DNA of 64,000 nt from Juglans regia. Its lineage: Eukaryota; Streptophyta; Magnoliopsida; Fagales; Juglandaceae. Positions 1-12,802 of the stretch are shown here, piece after piece (position 1 is the stretch's first letter; every line of letters begins with the position of its first letter). The notes beneath the pieces were generated by a model. It searched no databases. It had not been told where the DNA came from and worked only from the letters and a program-made list of their open reading frames with translations. The DNA lies in assembly GCF_001411555.2 (NCBI RefSeq), contig NC_049901.1, positions 7,388,681-7,452,680 of the forward strand, read 5' to 3'. The translations under genes were made by a program, and so were the position numbers.

Positions 1-1160
1 TGTGCATGCATGATTCGTTGCACAGATGGGGAAAACGATTAGTCAAATCTGCACGCAGCCTAAAAATTAATATACAAGTTGAGTGGCAAACAAACTTACT
101 GTCGTGGTGTCCAGAGGGGCGGAGCGAAGCTGCTGCAGAGGCGGTGCGCGGGGGCAAAGACAAACCTGGGCAAAATGGTGGGGCTAACGGAGGGGCTATT
201 TTCAGGGGTGGTTGATCTGACATGAGAGAGGGTGAAGGTGAGGATTTTAGCAGCGGGGAGCGACTGAATATGGCGAGGTAGCAACTATAGTGAGCTTTAG
301 CTCTAGGGTTAGGTGGAACTCAAAGAAGGGGATAGCGGGAAAGCGTAGGGGAGCACTCAGAGGTGGTTGCAAAACCACCAAAACACGACTGGAAGTGGTC
401 GCTCACAGTGGTGCACGGCAGCACTAGGGCAAAACTAAGCCTAGAGGTTTCGGGAGGTAAATCTGAGAGGGGAAAGAGGTCGATAAGAGGGGCACGAATG
501 AGGGGATGGTTAGACGACATCTAGAGAGCTCCTAGAGGTGCCGGTCCATGGCAGAACTACTTGTTCTTGAGGTCCGGTGACGGCGAGCGTTGGTGTTGGC
601 AACACCAAATTCAAGGGGAAGAAGAGAAGAGAGAGAGAGAGCCAAGAAATTTAAAAGGGAAGGGCTCAACGAGATGGAAGGTGGCAAGACGGTGGCCAGA
701 GGCGGCGGTGCTCACATGGCTAAAAGAAGCCATGCGCCGAGGCGGCGGCGGCGTGGAGAGGTGTGGGGTGCGGCTACGGTAGAGAGGGAAAGTGGTTGTG
801 AAAGAAAGGGGGCTATGCAACACAGAAGGGTGAGGGAGGAAGAGAAAAGGGGTTTTAGGGTTTTCTCCCCCTTGCACAAAACAGTGCCGGACGAGTAAGT
901 GGTTGGGTTTTTGGGTCCAAGTTTTGGCTTTTACATGGCTAGGCCCAAAGTGACAAAGAAAGTAAACCAAAATATAGGGTTTGGGGGCTGGGCTGCACAT
1001 CAGCTTATGTTAAGGACCAAGAACCTCTGCTCTCAGTTTTACCAAAAACTCCTTTTGAATGATTTGCTATTGCCACCAAATTCATTTCTCTCTGCCATCG
1101 GAACTATAGCTCCATTTACCGGTATCGACCTAGTCAGCTCCTCTACCACCGTCGGGCAAT
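1..1160. other. Unresolved GC-rich, purine-rich stretch
   Basis: This stretch is richer in G and purines on the plus strand than most of the window. It has several short overlapping frames on both strands, none with a recognisable domain or a sensible start. It abuts the 5' LTR of the gypsy element at 1167. It may be part of an older repeat, but I see no terminal motifs, target duplication or coding motif that would name it. Confidence 0.3.
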
Positions 1161-1166
1161 AAGAAA

Positions 1167-1345
1167 TGTTGTGTAATAAACCCAAGCCTAGGAAAACAAA
1201 AATAAAATAAAAGAACCTCGCCCACCCAAAGGCCTAGCCCCTCCCCTTTCCTTTTCTTTCCCCCTCCCCCTCCCCGACCTATTCTCCTTCCTTCCCGTGA
1301 GTTAGAAACCCACCCTCCCTTCCTTCTTGAAACTCACAACCCCCA

Positions 1346-1443
<98 letters not shown>

Positions 1444-2856
1444 ACCTCCACCCACAAACATTGCTTCTTGCTGTTTCATCACCATCAACGACAATATTAG
1501 GTAAATTCTCATCCCTCTTAATTAGTATATTTATTGAATTTTGAATATAAAATTTGTTAAGATTTTGTGTTGTGAATTGTTGCGAATATACCTAGTTGAT
1601 TAAGTTGTTAGGTTGTATTGAAGATAAATTTAATATTCAAGTGTTAGTGATGGGTATTAGCTAGACTTAATCCATGTGTATGTCATTATTATATGGTTAA
1701 GTGTAGACCTTATTTACGTTGAAATAATAAGGGAATAGAGGCCGGCGTATATGCTGTCCAGCAACATATTTGCAACCTATAAATTTGGAGTTTATGAATT
1801 TTGGACAATAATATTTTAGAACAAGTCTAAATTCATGTTATTAAGGATTGTGTGAAATTATAGAGTTAAATGAGATCATTTTTAAAGTAGAAGTTGATGG
1901 ATTATAATAACCTTGAAATAGGTTTCGAGTGACCATTGGTGAAAGAATATCGTGTCTATTTTGACTAAAACTCGAGATAAATGGCTCTTTAATGTTTTTT
2001 AATGAAAGAATTGTTGGTTTTTGTTTTTGGAATGGTGTATTTCTAACTTATGTAAACTTTGGGTTTGTGCACATTCTTATGCTATTTAGGATCTGATTGT
2101 GGGATTTGTGCAAATTTTGTAATGGTTGGAGTGTTTGAAAAAAGCTATGTGGCTTATTAAATTTGAAAGTTAAATATGAGCATGCTATTTATTCTTGAGC
2201 CCATGATATGAACGTCTTTGTGACATGTTTGACATCCCTCGCAACGTGATGTCTTTGTGGCATGATATCTTTGTGGTATATTGGTGATTTTCCTATTATC
2301 TTGTGCCTTGAATATGATATATGGCCGAACATGTTGGTTGAAATAAAATTGTATTGCTCACATTATTTTATTGAAAATTTATTCACTCTCTTATAGTCAA
2401 GAAATTGCCAACTCCGACACCCCCATTAAAGTGCTACTTTCTAAGCACGTGGCAGTTGAACACTTGTTTTCACATATTTCTCAAAGTTGTAGGAAGTTCA
2501 TTCATTTGAAGTGATAGCTTTTGAATAATAGATTCCAGAGTGAACTTGGTTTAGTCACTAGAGGTGGAGGTTTTGGGGATTAATGCTTTTGGTACGTGAA
2601 AATGGTTTTGGTTGTAAGAGAGTTTTCTTATGTTCATATTTTAGTTATTTTACAGTTATTGTTGGAGTATCTATATTATAATTAATTAGAACTTAATGGC
2701 TTTAGTCAAAATTGTGAATGGGTTTTGGAGGATTATTGTATTATAGTTTTGAATAGTTTGGATGTTGTATATTTGATATATATTTGTAAGCAGAGAGAGT
2801 TTTAAAAATATTAGCTGAACTCTATCCGTTTATGGTTTTGGATTTGGGGCATTACA
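1167..2856 (+). repeat. 5' LTR of the gypsy element
   Basis: It starts TGTTGTGTAATAAACCC, matched by the 3' LTR start TGTATGTAATAAACCC at 9645, and ends ATTACA just before the primer-binding site. Blocks around 1765-2560 align well with 9830-10680. A CT microsatellite interrupts it. Both ends follow the TG...CA rule. No clear target-site duplication could be established because the 3' LTR is truncated. Confidence 0.8.
1348..1438. repeat. (CT)n microsatellite, about 45 units
   Basis: An uninterrupted CT run of about 90 bp inside the 5' LTR. The corresponding position of the 3' LTR lacks it, so it expanded after insertion or was removed by the deletion there. Confidence 0.97.
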
Positions 2857-2860
2857 AATG

Positions 2861-2873
2861 TGGTATTAGAGCT
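2861..2873 (+). promoter_or_regulatory. Retrotransposon primer-binding site (initiator tRNA-Met type)
   Basis: TGGTATTAGAGCT lies four bases after the LTR end. It matches the common plant tRNA-iMet primer-binding site TGGTATCAGAGC except for one base. Its position fixes the 3' end of the 5' LTR. Confidence 0.8.
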
Positions 2874-3129
2874 TAGGTCTATGATTTTGTAGACATTTAG
2901 GACAGAAATAGGGATGGTGATTATGGTTGTAGCATTAAAGACATTGTAGAATTAGGACTTGATCCTCATTATATTTTGGTTTGGATGTCAATTGATAGTG
3001 GTAGTTTTGTTGATTGAAGTCTAAAGTGGGTTTGTGGTTTATTGATTTTTTATAAATTTTGGTATGGTATTGTTTGCTGGACCTATTATTGTGCTTTTAT
3101 TTATATAACCAATTTTGGTGATAAAATAG

Positions 3130-4109
3130 GTTAAATATGCTGCCAAGCAAAAGAAGAAGTCTGTTGTTGAAGTTTTGGCCCCAGAACATAATTTAGAGGA
3201 AAAAATGTCTATTGTGACTGAGATTGATGAAATTGATGACGTGGCTGATAGAATATATTCTAAAATTGCATAGAGTATTAGGAGACATGAAAATCTAAGA
3301 GAGGGCTACTCTTTTCGAGAGTTTAAAGGACACAACCCGCCTACCTTCTTGGGGGAGCCAAATCTGGCTGTAGAGGAAAAATGTTTATTGAGAATGGAGA
3401 AACTGTTAATAGTGTTGAATTGCACTGATACCCAGAAGGTTCAATATGCTACTTTCACCTTAGATGACGCTGCTAAGAGGTGGTGGGATAGTACAAAATT
3501 GCTATTTTAAGAAGAACTTGGCGAACGTACTACCATTACTTGGGATAAATTTAAAGAAGCTTTCAAAGATAATTACTATCCTGAAGTGGTAAATGATTGA
3601 AATGAAAGTGAGTTCGTAAACTTAGTTTAAGGGCCCATGACCATAGAGCAATATGATGCTAAGTTTACCGAACTCTCTCGTTTTGCCCTCACTTGAATCC
3701 AAATGAAGGGAAAAGAGTTTAAAAATTTTAGAAGGGTTGGAGTGATAGAATACGTCACCTCATATTAGTTTTAGGTGTTAACCCATATACGGAAACAGTT
3801 AGGAGAGCCATGGCATTAAAGAAAGATTTTAGATTGAGAGATGCTTCAAATGTATACAAGAAGAGATACTTGCAACCTAGTGCCCAATTAGGAAAGGACC
3901 AAGGGCAAGGCTTTAAAAGGAGGATTTTTAATAGGGGTGATCAAAAGGGACAACCTTCTCAACAAATGAGTGGAAGACCTTGTTTACGATGTGGAAAATA
4001 TCATGGAGGGCAACCATGCACTATTAGGGTCAATTTGTGTTACACTTGTATACAACCTGGTCATTTTTCTCGTGAATGTCTGAATAATAAACAATCACAA
4101 CCAGCTTAG
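3130..4109 (+). pseudogene. gypsy gag relic with CCHC zinc knuckle
   Basis: The frame beginning near 3133 has the retrotransposon gag signature: a run of DDAAKRWWD type near 3470-3490, then the W..FKEAF..YYP pattern near 3541-3585. At least four in-frame stops occur (near 3270, 3508, 3598 and 3628), and the reading frame shifts before 3810. The last 100 codons (3810-4109) are open and contain a CX2CX4HX4C knuckle (CYTCIQPGHFSREC) after a basic Q-rich stretch. Gag would form the particle and bind the element RNA. This copy cannot make a full-length product. Confidence 0.85.
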
Positions 4110-4157
4110 AAAAATAACAGTGATATAGGGAAACAAGTTCAATGTAGAGTATATGCT

Positions 4158-4583
4158 ATGACAACGCAAGATGCCCAGGCTATGTACGAGATGGTCAGAG
4201 GTATACTCAGTTTATTTTTCGTAAATGTCAATGTACTTTTTTATTATAGATTGACTCATTCCTTTATTTCCAAAGTATTTGCTAAGATTTGTGATAGAAA
4301 ACCAAAACTACTTGATTATGAGTTAGTAGTTTCAACTCCCGCAGGTAGTACATTAATAACAAATCTTGTACTCAGGTCATGTATGATTATTATTGAGAGT
4401 AGAGAATTGTTAGCAGACTTGATAGCCTTAGATATGCATGAATTTGATATTATTTTAGGAATGGATTGGTTAGCAGTATATCATGCTAATATTCATTATT
4501 TTGAAAAAGAAGTAGTGTTTAGACCTCTTGGAGAGTCAGATTTTAGATTTAAAGGATTGTCCACAAGTCTCCATTACGAATAA
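4158..4583 (+). pseudogene. gypsy aspartic protease relic
   Basis: The region encodes a retropepsin-like domain. The hydrophobic IILGMDWL motif, typical of plant gypsy proteases, lies near 4450-4475. The position of the catalytic D(S/T)G is degenerate: the sequence before THSFIS reads YRLTHSF, so the active-site aspartate appears lost. It is in the same frame as the zinc-knuckle section, separated by a stop near 4107. The coding continuation is interrupted at 4629 by the solo LTR. Confidence 0.8.
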
Positions 4584-4628
4584 TATCGATTTTAAAGGCC
4601 AATCAGTTACCTAGGAATGGATGTTATG

Positions 4629-6759
4629 TGTGAGATCCCTAGTTTTGTGATTTTATTTATTTTTAATGGTTGTGTATTTTATTTTTACTTTATTGTATCT
4701 CTTTCTTTTATTTTATTTTTGAGTTTGGGCTTTTTGTGCAGTGGTTTTGTGTGTGTGGGGGGGTGAAGGGCCCAGCCCGTGTACATAAGTGGAGCCCACC
4801 CCTTTAGCCGAAACAACGCCATTTTGGCAAGAGCCCTTAGGGCTTCATTGCTTTCCTCTCCCCTTGCTGCGCCGCTGACCCTTCTTTCTTTTCTTTCTTT
4901 CATTTTTTTCCCTTTGCCTTCTCCTTCACCAAGCTCATCATCGCCACCCTCCTTCGCTAGCCAACGTTCGCCACGCGTCCCCCATTACAAAGCCTCTCCA
5001 CTATTGCCTGCACCATTGTCCCTAACCCCAATCTGTGAGTGTCTCTGCACCATTATCCCTAACCCCAATTTGTGAGTGTCTCTCCATGTTTTTCCCTACC
5101 CCTCTCTACGAACTAAGCCCCTTTTCAACCACAGGATGACTCACCGTTGCTGGGAGTTGCTACTCGTGTGTTTTTCCCCTACCCCTTGCAGACCCCGCAC
5201 CGACACATTGCACAATCGCAGCGCTGTTTGCTTTGGCAGAGAGAGCCAACTTGGCCTATACATAGGCCGAGCTCCTCCACTGCTAAATCATCCCTCAATC
5301 GACCTTCCTCCCTCTCAAAGCTAGTTTCGGTTGTTTCCCGCCCCTTCGAGTCATTGTCCCGAAGCCTTTAGGGCTGTTTTGCCGTGCGCAGCCATGCTCA
5401 ACTAGCCACTACACTCCCTTTCCCGTCATCCCTATCCCACAAAACCACCCAACCCTTGGGTGCTAGCCAATCACCGCCGCTACCCCGCTGTTGTTCTGCC
5501 ACATATGACATCCATTTATCACTAACATTGTTTGCAGTCTGGTTGTGTTGAGATGGCGAAGTGTTGGGTTTGATAATCGTAGTAATGGTTGGGAGTGGGC
5601 CATGGGCCAAATGGAGGATGGGATTAAACATGTAATTGGATTCGTTAAACTGTACACTCTGTGAATGTTGTGATGATGTATATTGTCTAATGTGTGTTAT
5701 GCCATATCATCCAATATATTGTTTGTTATGCAACTGCATATTTACCTTTATTAATATCTATCTTGATTATTTAATTGTGCTATGTTTTGCCATGTGGCGT
5801 GAATTGAAAACTGGGTTTTCATGTCTTAGAAATATTTTGTGGATGCGTGCGTATCATGACCCTAAGCCAAGATGGAGTATTACTCGGTAGAGCTCCTCTG
5901 GTCACTCGGGAGCATAATAAAACTGAGTGAAGTCCCTGGGTTGTCGTCGGGTGACAATTGGTTCGGACGAGATGGTAATGCTTTCGTGCCGACTCTGTGG
6001 CCCCTCTCTAGTGGGGGCTAGAGGTTGGTTGGTCACGTACGTGCCGGACGTAGAGTTGGGCATCGCTAGTTACAAAGTCACATGCATGGTTGTTACCTGT
6101 GGTGTGACGAAGGGAGCCACGGTGTGTGCATGGTCGATAGGGGAGACCATGGTGCATGCGTAATAAATAATGGTTGTATTTTGGGCCAAAGGGGTTTTTG
6201 GCTTGAGTGTTATGTTTAAATGTGTTATTTTTTAGAAAAGGTGGAAAATGGATATTGTGGTCTTATGCTTGTATGGCTGTCATACTATGTTGGTTGTATA
6301 GATGCATGTCTTAATCTCTTGGTTGTTGCTTGTTGCATGTTGATTACTTACAGAGATTGCGAAATCTCACTGTAGTACTCCTACTTATGGTTCCGTTTTA
6401 GGGAACTGTAGATTTTGATGCAAAGGGAGAGTTTGAGCCAGAGGGATTAGCTCTGCCGGAAGGGCGATTGCTGGAGCTTTCTATTTTTCTCCAACATTTG
6501 TCGTGGGACTTATTATTGCTTTATTTATATTTTTCGCCAGATGAGTTTATAACCTCCTTGAGAATAATTGCTTTTGCTTTTAAATTTCTGGTACTTAGCT
6601 TGACTACCATTTATTTCTTCCCGCTGTGTTTATTATTGTTGCAAACTTATTGCATGTCGCACACACCAGCACTTGGCAATGGGGTGCGTGATTCGTGTGG
6701 TCATCATTCCTGTATCACGGCATCCACCAAATCACACATGGGGGGCCAAGGGCGCCGCA
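4629..6759. mobile_element. Solo LTR (2131 bp) nested in the gypsy pol region
   Basis: The insert begins TGTGAGATCC and ends GGCGCCGCA. It is flanked by the perfect 5-bp direct repeat TTATG (4624-4628 and 6760-6764). The host gypsy frame reads continuously across the junction if the insert and one repeat copy are ignored, which supports precise insertion. It contains only short open frames, none with a retroelement domain. An LTR alone with a target duplication is what recombination between two LTRs leaves behind. The 2.1-kb length is long for an LTR and fits the larger Ty3/gypsy lineages. Confidence 0.9.
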
Positions 6760-6764
6760 TTATG

Positions 6765-9640
6765 GATTATTGTCTAGCATAGTAGATGTCCAAAAGGAAG
6801 ATTTGAAACTTGTGGATATACCTGTAGTTAGAGACCTCCCTGAAGTTTTTCTTGAGGATTTACCTGGATTACCACCGGATTGAGAGATAGACTTTTCTAT
6901 TAATCTTACCCTTGATACCAATCCTATTTCTAAGACACCTAATAGAATGAAACCAATGGAACTAATGGAACTTAAAGAAAAATTACAAGAGTTATTAGAT
7001 AAGGGGTTTATTCATCCGAGTATATCACCTTGGGGAGCTCCAGTATTATTCGTAAAGAAAAAGGATAGGAGTATGAGATTTTGCATAGACTACCGTGAGT
7101 TAAATAGGGCTACTATAAGCAATAGATACCCCTTTCTCATCATTGATGACTTATTTGATCAACTACAAGAAGCTCAAGTATTTTCTAAGATTGACCTTCA
7201 TTCTGGATATCATCTGTTGAATGTGAAAAAGGAAGATATGCCAAAGACGGCTTTTAGGACTAGATATGGGCACTACGAAATACTTGATGGATTTCATGAA
7301 TAGAGTTTTTCAAGATATCTACATCAATTTGTAATTGTCTTTATTGATGATATTTTGGTCTATTCTAAGAGTCGGGAGGAACATGAAGGGCATTTAAGGT
7401 TGGTACTACAAATTTGGAAAGAAAGACAATTGTATGCCAAATTAGAGAAATGTGAGTTTTGGCCTGGTCAAGTCACTTTCCTAAGACATGTGGTATCCAA
7501 AGATGAAATTATGGTAAACCTTAGTAAAATTGAGGTTGTGACTACATGGACTAGGCCAACTTATGTCAGTGAAGTTCACAGTTTCTTAGGTCTCACGGGG
7601 TATTATAGCAAGTTTGTAAAGGGCCTTTCTCGTATAGCAGTGTCATTGACTAAACTAACTAGGAAAATTGTTTAGTTCGTTTTTGGAAATTTTAAGCATA
7701 AGTTGGTTACTGCCTCAGTGTTAATCATACCCTCTGATTTTGGAAATTTTGTCGTTTATAGTGATGCCTCATATAAAGGATTAGGTTGTGTATTGATCCA
7801 ACAATGAAAAGTGATCGCATATGCTTCCCGACAGTTGAGGGGCAATGAATTAAATTATCCTACACATGACTTAGAGCCGACTGCTGTAGTATTTGTCTTA
7901 AAAATTTGGAGGCACTATTTATATGGTGAGAAGTGCGTAATTTACACCGATCACAAAATTCTGAAGTATTTATTTACTAAAAAAGAATTAAATATGAGGC
8001 AACAGAGGTGGTTAGAATTAATTAAGGATTATGATTTTACAATCAAATACCACCCCGATAAGGCAAATGTAGTGATAGACGCACTTAGCAGGAAATCCTT
8101 TAATGCTACAGATGCGTTAGTGACCACTCAGAGACAAATCATGTTGGATTTAGAGAGGTATGAGATTGAGATTTTAGCGGAGGATTCTCAATCTTACCTA
8201 ACTAGATTAAGTGTACAACCCACTCTAATTGAGAAAATTAAAGAAAGCGAAGGCAATGATGCAAAATTTCTAAAGATCAAGAAGGAAGTACGAGATGGAA
8301 AGAAGTCTGAATTCAACATGTCAGAGGATGGTATTTTGAGATTTCAATATAGATTGTATGTTCCAAATGATCTAGAAATAAAAGGACAAATTTTGGAAGA
8401 GGCCCATAATTGTAGTTGTACCATACATTCAGGGAGTACTAAAATGTACAAAGATATTCAGGGTACATATTAGTGGAATAACATGAAACGAGAAATAGGT
8501 AGATTTGTATAGCAATATTTCACGTGTCAATAGATGAAAGTGGAACATCAATGACCTTCAGGTTTATTGCAATCACTTCCTATTCCAAATGGATGTGGAA
8601 ACAAATAACTATAGATTTTGTGTCAAGGTCACCATGGTCGAATAAAGGACAAGATGCAATTTGGGTAGTGGTGGATTAACTGACGAAATTAGCGCATTTT
8701 CTTCCAATTAAGGTGGACTATCCTCTCGAAAAGTTTGCCCAAATTTATATAGGAGAGATTGTAAGGTTATACGGTGCACCAGTAACCATCATTTCAAATA
8801 GAGATCCACATTTTACCTTACAATTTTAGAGTAAATTTCACTCTCAGACAGATGAACAGTCTGATAAAACTATCCAAATCTTAGAGGATATGTTAAGAGC
8901 TGGTGTGATAGACTTTAAAGGGAGTTGGACTGACCATCTACCTTTAGTGGAGTTTGCTTATAATAATAGTTACCAGGCCAGCATTGGTAGGGCGTCTTAT
9001 GAGACTTTTTATGGGAGGAAATGTAGATCTCCTCTTTGTTGGTACGGGGTTTGTGAAAGAAAAACTTTAGGGGCCGAAGATTGTAGAATGGACTTGTGCA
9101 AAGATAGGATTAATTCAAAACCGATTGCAAACTGCTCAAAGTAGACAAAAGAGTTATGCAGACATACGGAGGAAAATGTTGGAATTTGTGGTTGGAGATA
9201 AAGTATTTCTACAAGTTGCACTAATAAAGGGTATTATGAGATTTGTTAAGCAAGGAAAGTTAAATCCCTATTATATAGGACCGTTTTAGATTTTGAAAAA
9301 ATTATGTCCAGTTGCTTATCAAGTTGCATTACCTCCTGCACTTTCTAGAATACATAATATTTTTCATGTCTCCATACTATGAAAATATGTATGCAAAGAT
9401 TGCATTATGAACCATTGCAAATCCAAGAAGATTTGTCATAAGGAGAGACCCCCAATTCAAATTGTGGATTCCAAAGAGCAAGTGTTACGCTCTAAAATAA
9501 TAAGATTTGCCGAAGTTCTTTGGAGAAATCAAATTGAGAAGCAGCATTGGCATGAGAGGATGAAATGGAAGCGGAATACCCTCAGTTATTTCCTATGGAT
9601 AATATATCAAATTTCAAGGGTGAAATTCTTAAAGGAGGAA
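6765..9640 (+). pseudogene. gypsy RT, RNase H and integrase relic
   Basis: Reverse transcriptase: the conserved start (VLFVKKKD, then FCIDYRELN) lies near 7045-7105, and the catalytic FIDDILVYSK (YxDD equivalent) near 7340-7374. A frameshift and stop fall between them near 7300. RNase H: YASRQL..NY..HDLE near 7820-7880, then TDHK and the DALSRK end near 8095. Integrase: an H2C2-like zinc region near 8400-8530, then the core near 8605-9050 with several stops (for example near 8678 and 8827). Integrase C-terminal sequence continues to about 9400. The order proves Ty3/gypsy affiliation. No long product can be made. Confidence 0.9.
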
Positions 9641-9644
9641 AGAT

Positions 9645-10682
9645 TGTATGTAATAAACCCAAGCCCAGGAAAACAAAAATAAAAGAAAAGAAATCCAGCC
9701 CACCCAAAGGCCCAGTCCCTCCCCTTTCTTCTCCTTCCCCCCCAACCTTTTCTCCTTCCTTCCCATAAGTTCCCCCCCTCCCCTTCTTACTTTCTCTTGC
9801 TCAAAACCCACCCCCTTTGCTTCCAGTATATTTGCAACCTAAAAATTTGGAGTTTATCAATTTTGGAGGATAATATTTTAGAACAAGTCTAAATTCTTGT
9901 TATTAAGGATTGCATGAGATTATAGAGTTAAGTGATATCATTTTGAGAGTAGAAGTTGACAGATTGTAATGGTGCCTTGAAATAGGTTCTGAGTGACTGT
10001 TGACAAAGGAATATCGTGACAATTTTGACTAGAAATCGTGGTAAGTGACTCTTTAATGGGTTTTTAATAATTGTTGGTTTGATGGAATGGTGCACTTAGG
10101 TATTATATTTTCAACTTGTTTAAACTTTGGGTTTCTGCACATTCTTATGCTATTTTGGCTTTGCTTGTGGGATTTGTAACTTTTTTAATGGTTGAAATAG
10201 TTGAAAAATGATATGTGGCTTATTAAATTTAAAAGTTAAATGTGAGCATGCTATTTATTTTTGAGCCCATGATATGATTGTCTTTGTGACATGTTTGACG
10301 TCTCCCCGCGGCGTGATGTCTTCGTGGTATGATATCTTTGTGGTATATTGATTCCCTTGTGGCATGATCCCTTTGTGGCATGATATATTTGTGGTATATT
10401 GGTGATTTGTCTATTATCATGTGGCCTTAAATATGATATATGGTTGGACATATTGGTTGAGATAAAATTGTATTGCTCATATTATTTTATTGAGAATTTA
10501 TTTACTCTATAATAGTCAAAGAATTTGCCAACACCCACACCCCTATAAAATTGCTACTTACTAAATGCATGGCAGCTCACTACTTTATTTGACATATTTC
10601 TCAGAGTTGTAGGAACTTCATTCCTTTGAAGTGATAGCTTTTGAGCCCAAGATTCTAGAGTGGACATGGTTTAGTCACTTGA
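9645..10682 (+). repeat. 3' LTR of the gypsy element, truncated and internally deleted
   Basis: It follows a polypurine tract (AAAGGAGGAAAGA, 9631-9643) and opens like the 5' LTR. Near 9828 it jumps from sequence matching about 1320 to sequence matching about 1765, so roughly 330-440 bp are missing. Similarity to the 5' LTR stops near 10682, leaving out about 300 bp including the expected CA end. Confidence 0.8.
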
Positions 10683-12100
10683 TAGTTTTGTTGCGTGAAG
10701 ATTATGCAACCGGCGCGGAGTCACTAACATAAGTTGTCCATGTGTTTTAATGAAATAGTCGTGTTTCACTGTAGATGGGTGTTTGACAGGAGGAAGGGAG
10801 ATACAAGTGCTGTCAATAATGTTCTATTGACGAAACAAAATTCAAATGTTACAAGATCCCAAGCAGGATCATTTACAGAGGGGACTGGCACTCATTCCAG
10901 AACTTTCTTCCTCTCAGGATCCATGGTGATTCGGAGCTCAAGACCAAATAAAAATTTCTAACCTCCAAACATTTACAAAGCGATGAGAATTGGAAGCATA
11001 CCCAAAAAAAAGAAAAAAGAATTGCTAAAAATGAAGAATTAAAAAAAAATTATGAGAATCAAATGGTTTTGGGGAGAAAAAGTATGGAAAAATAAATTCT
11101 AAACTAGAAGAAAAATCAATAGGAATAAATCATCGTCCCAGCAGGAATGTGGAAGCTTTTTGACAAAAAAAGAAAAAAAAAAGAAAAAGGAAAAATGGAG
11201 CACATTAGAATATTCAAATGGAAGATCCACTAATGAAGAGACATAGATAACAAGAAAGAGCCAAATGAAAGGAAAACTTGTTCAGGACTACTCAGTACGG
11301 ATCCTCTTGTTGAAGCTCAAAAAGAGAGAAGGAGAAGGTTTGCTACGGAACTATAGAAATGAAAAGAAACTGTAGATGGGTTTGCAAACTGAGGGAGGTA
11401 GAGAGGAGATATCCTCAAGTTCACTGCAGATTGGTTTGCAAACTGGGGGAACTAAGGGAGGGAGAGAGGAGATTTACTTGGGTACTGGAATTGGAATTCT
11501 TCTGCAGTGAAACAAAACAGTAATAAAACATTGTCGTTTTTTCTTATTTCTCACTTACGCACACCACGTCAGATGCTGATTACACGATGACTCCACCAAC
11601 GATTGTATGTAGCAATTTTCTTTGATATATATTTATAAACATGTAGGGAGAAATTGTTAAGGACGTCGCAGCGTCTAGTTCTCGGACATGAGAGGGTGGA
11701 AACCCAATGATGACCTTCGAAGATGGAACGAGAAGCATCTTCTTTGATGCTAGCCGTAGTGCCTTCGTGATGAATAGGGGAATCACGAGGTCGCGAAGAA
11801 CCACTGCCAAGAGAGGGGTTTGCACCTTTGTCTCTTCCAGTAACCATGGGTACACAAAAACCAGAGGAAAGAAATGCAAGGAGAAGGATGAGAGGGTTTG
11901 CAGAGTAGAAGGCATGAAGGGTTTCGGATGCGAAGTAAGAGACGAAAGGAAAACGAAGCTTGTGCAAGAAGATAGGACGTAAGGAAAAAAATAAAAGTGG
12001 CAGGGAACAATAAATACCTACGGTGGTTGACAAAGGGGAACGTGTATCGACGTGATGATGAAACGACTCTGACAGACGTCCTGGAGGAATAACTAAGCAG
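10683..12100. other. Intergenic; one possible terminal-exon-like frame at 10734-10961
   Basis: I see no firm gene. The plus-strand frame 10734-10961 (75 codons) ends in a Ser/Thr/Arg-rich stretch and is preceded near 10770 by TTTCACTGTAG, which could be a splice acceptor. It might be the last exon of a gene fragment, but I do not recognise it. The rest is A-rich, and overlapping short frames at 11569-12133 show no domain. Confidence 0.25.
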
Positions 12101-12770
12101 AACCCCTAATGTTGCCCCAAGAACGAGTCTCACCGCATCGCACGTGGCGAGGACTCATAGGGTAACCATAGGGCTTTGGTCCAATTCAAAAGACCCAACA
12201 CCTCGTGGTTTAAAAGCCCCATAGCACAACACACGATGAGGCTTCATGGGGTTACTAAAGGGGCGTCAATTAACTCTATTGAAAGGGTCCAACGACATCT
12301 AGTACAAATGTCCCATCACACCATGTATAATGAGATTTCGCAGGGTAACTGGAAGGGCTTTCATATCACTATAACGGCTTGCGGGGTGCCACATGGGCTT
12401 GGGTCACGGTGGCCAGAAAAATCACTCCAATCAAGGCTCAAACCCCTCTGGCCTGATAGGGCTCATGCCAGCTTATCAGGGGAAAGAACGCCCGCCCGCT
12501 TATCCTGGGACAATTAGGATATTCACTCATTCAAAGTGAGTAAAATAGCCCGAATGTTTCGGGGTTGAAATTTCAAATAGTAGACTAAGCAGGTAGTCCA
12601 GGTGATCCTAAGAAAACAAAAGCTCTATTTAAAGAATCCAGATATGCTAATGAAAGCTCTAGCTCTCGAATAATTTGGCTCTAAGGAGATTTCTATCATT
12701 ACTGACTTAGGCATCAGAGACGTCCCATAAAACGCCCCAAGCCACTATACTCTTCGGTTGCAGGTGATCA
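12100..12770 (+). repeat. LTR-like sequence, probably a Tat-type solo or partial LTR
   Basis: The right part carries CTGACTTAGGCATCAGAG and then GGTTGCAGGTGATC (about 12705-12770). This arrangement resembles the GACTTTGGCATCGGAG...GTTGCAGG ends of the clearer LTRs at 24581, 42636 and 52055. The left part has loosely repeated blocks around TCACACCATG/GCATCGCACG. Neither end is defined and no partner LTR was found. Confidence 0.45.
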
Positions 12771-12802
12771 GAAGTGCTTAGTAGTAAAACACATCCTTAA
12801 CA

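Larger units (their letters stand above)
1167..10682 (+). mobile_element. Degenerate Ty3/gypsy LTR retrotransposon with a nested solo LTR
   Basis: The element has the order 5' LTR, tRNA-Met-type primer-binding site, gag with zinc knuckle, aspartic protease, reverse transcriptase, RNase H, integrase, polypurine tract, 3' LTR. RNase H before integrase is the Ty3/gypsy arrangement. Every coding section carries stops and frameshifts, so it cannot be autonomous. The two LTRs share their first 170 bp and long later blocks, but the 3' copy lacks about 330 bp (the CT microsatellite and following sequence) and is cut off near 10682. A 2.1-kb solo LTR sits between protease and RT. The divergence of the LTRs and the nested insertion both point to an old copy. 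Confidence 0.9.

Noticed and set aside
1279..1512. Minus-strand frame with a long Arg-Glu repeat
   Set aside because: It is the translation of the (CT)n microsatellite and not a protein.
4779..5657. Pro/Ser-rich frames inside the solo LTR
   Set aside because: They lie wholly within the LTR bounded by TTATG repeats, are short and overlap in several frames, and show no retroelement domain.
11569..12133. Minus-strand frames of up to 154 codons
   Set aside because: No domain, composition typical of noncoding sequence, and three frames overlap. A short secreted protein cannot be excluded but nothing supports it.
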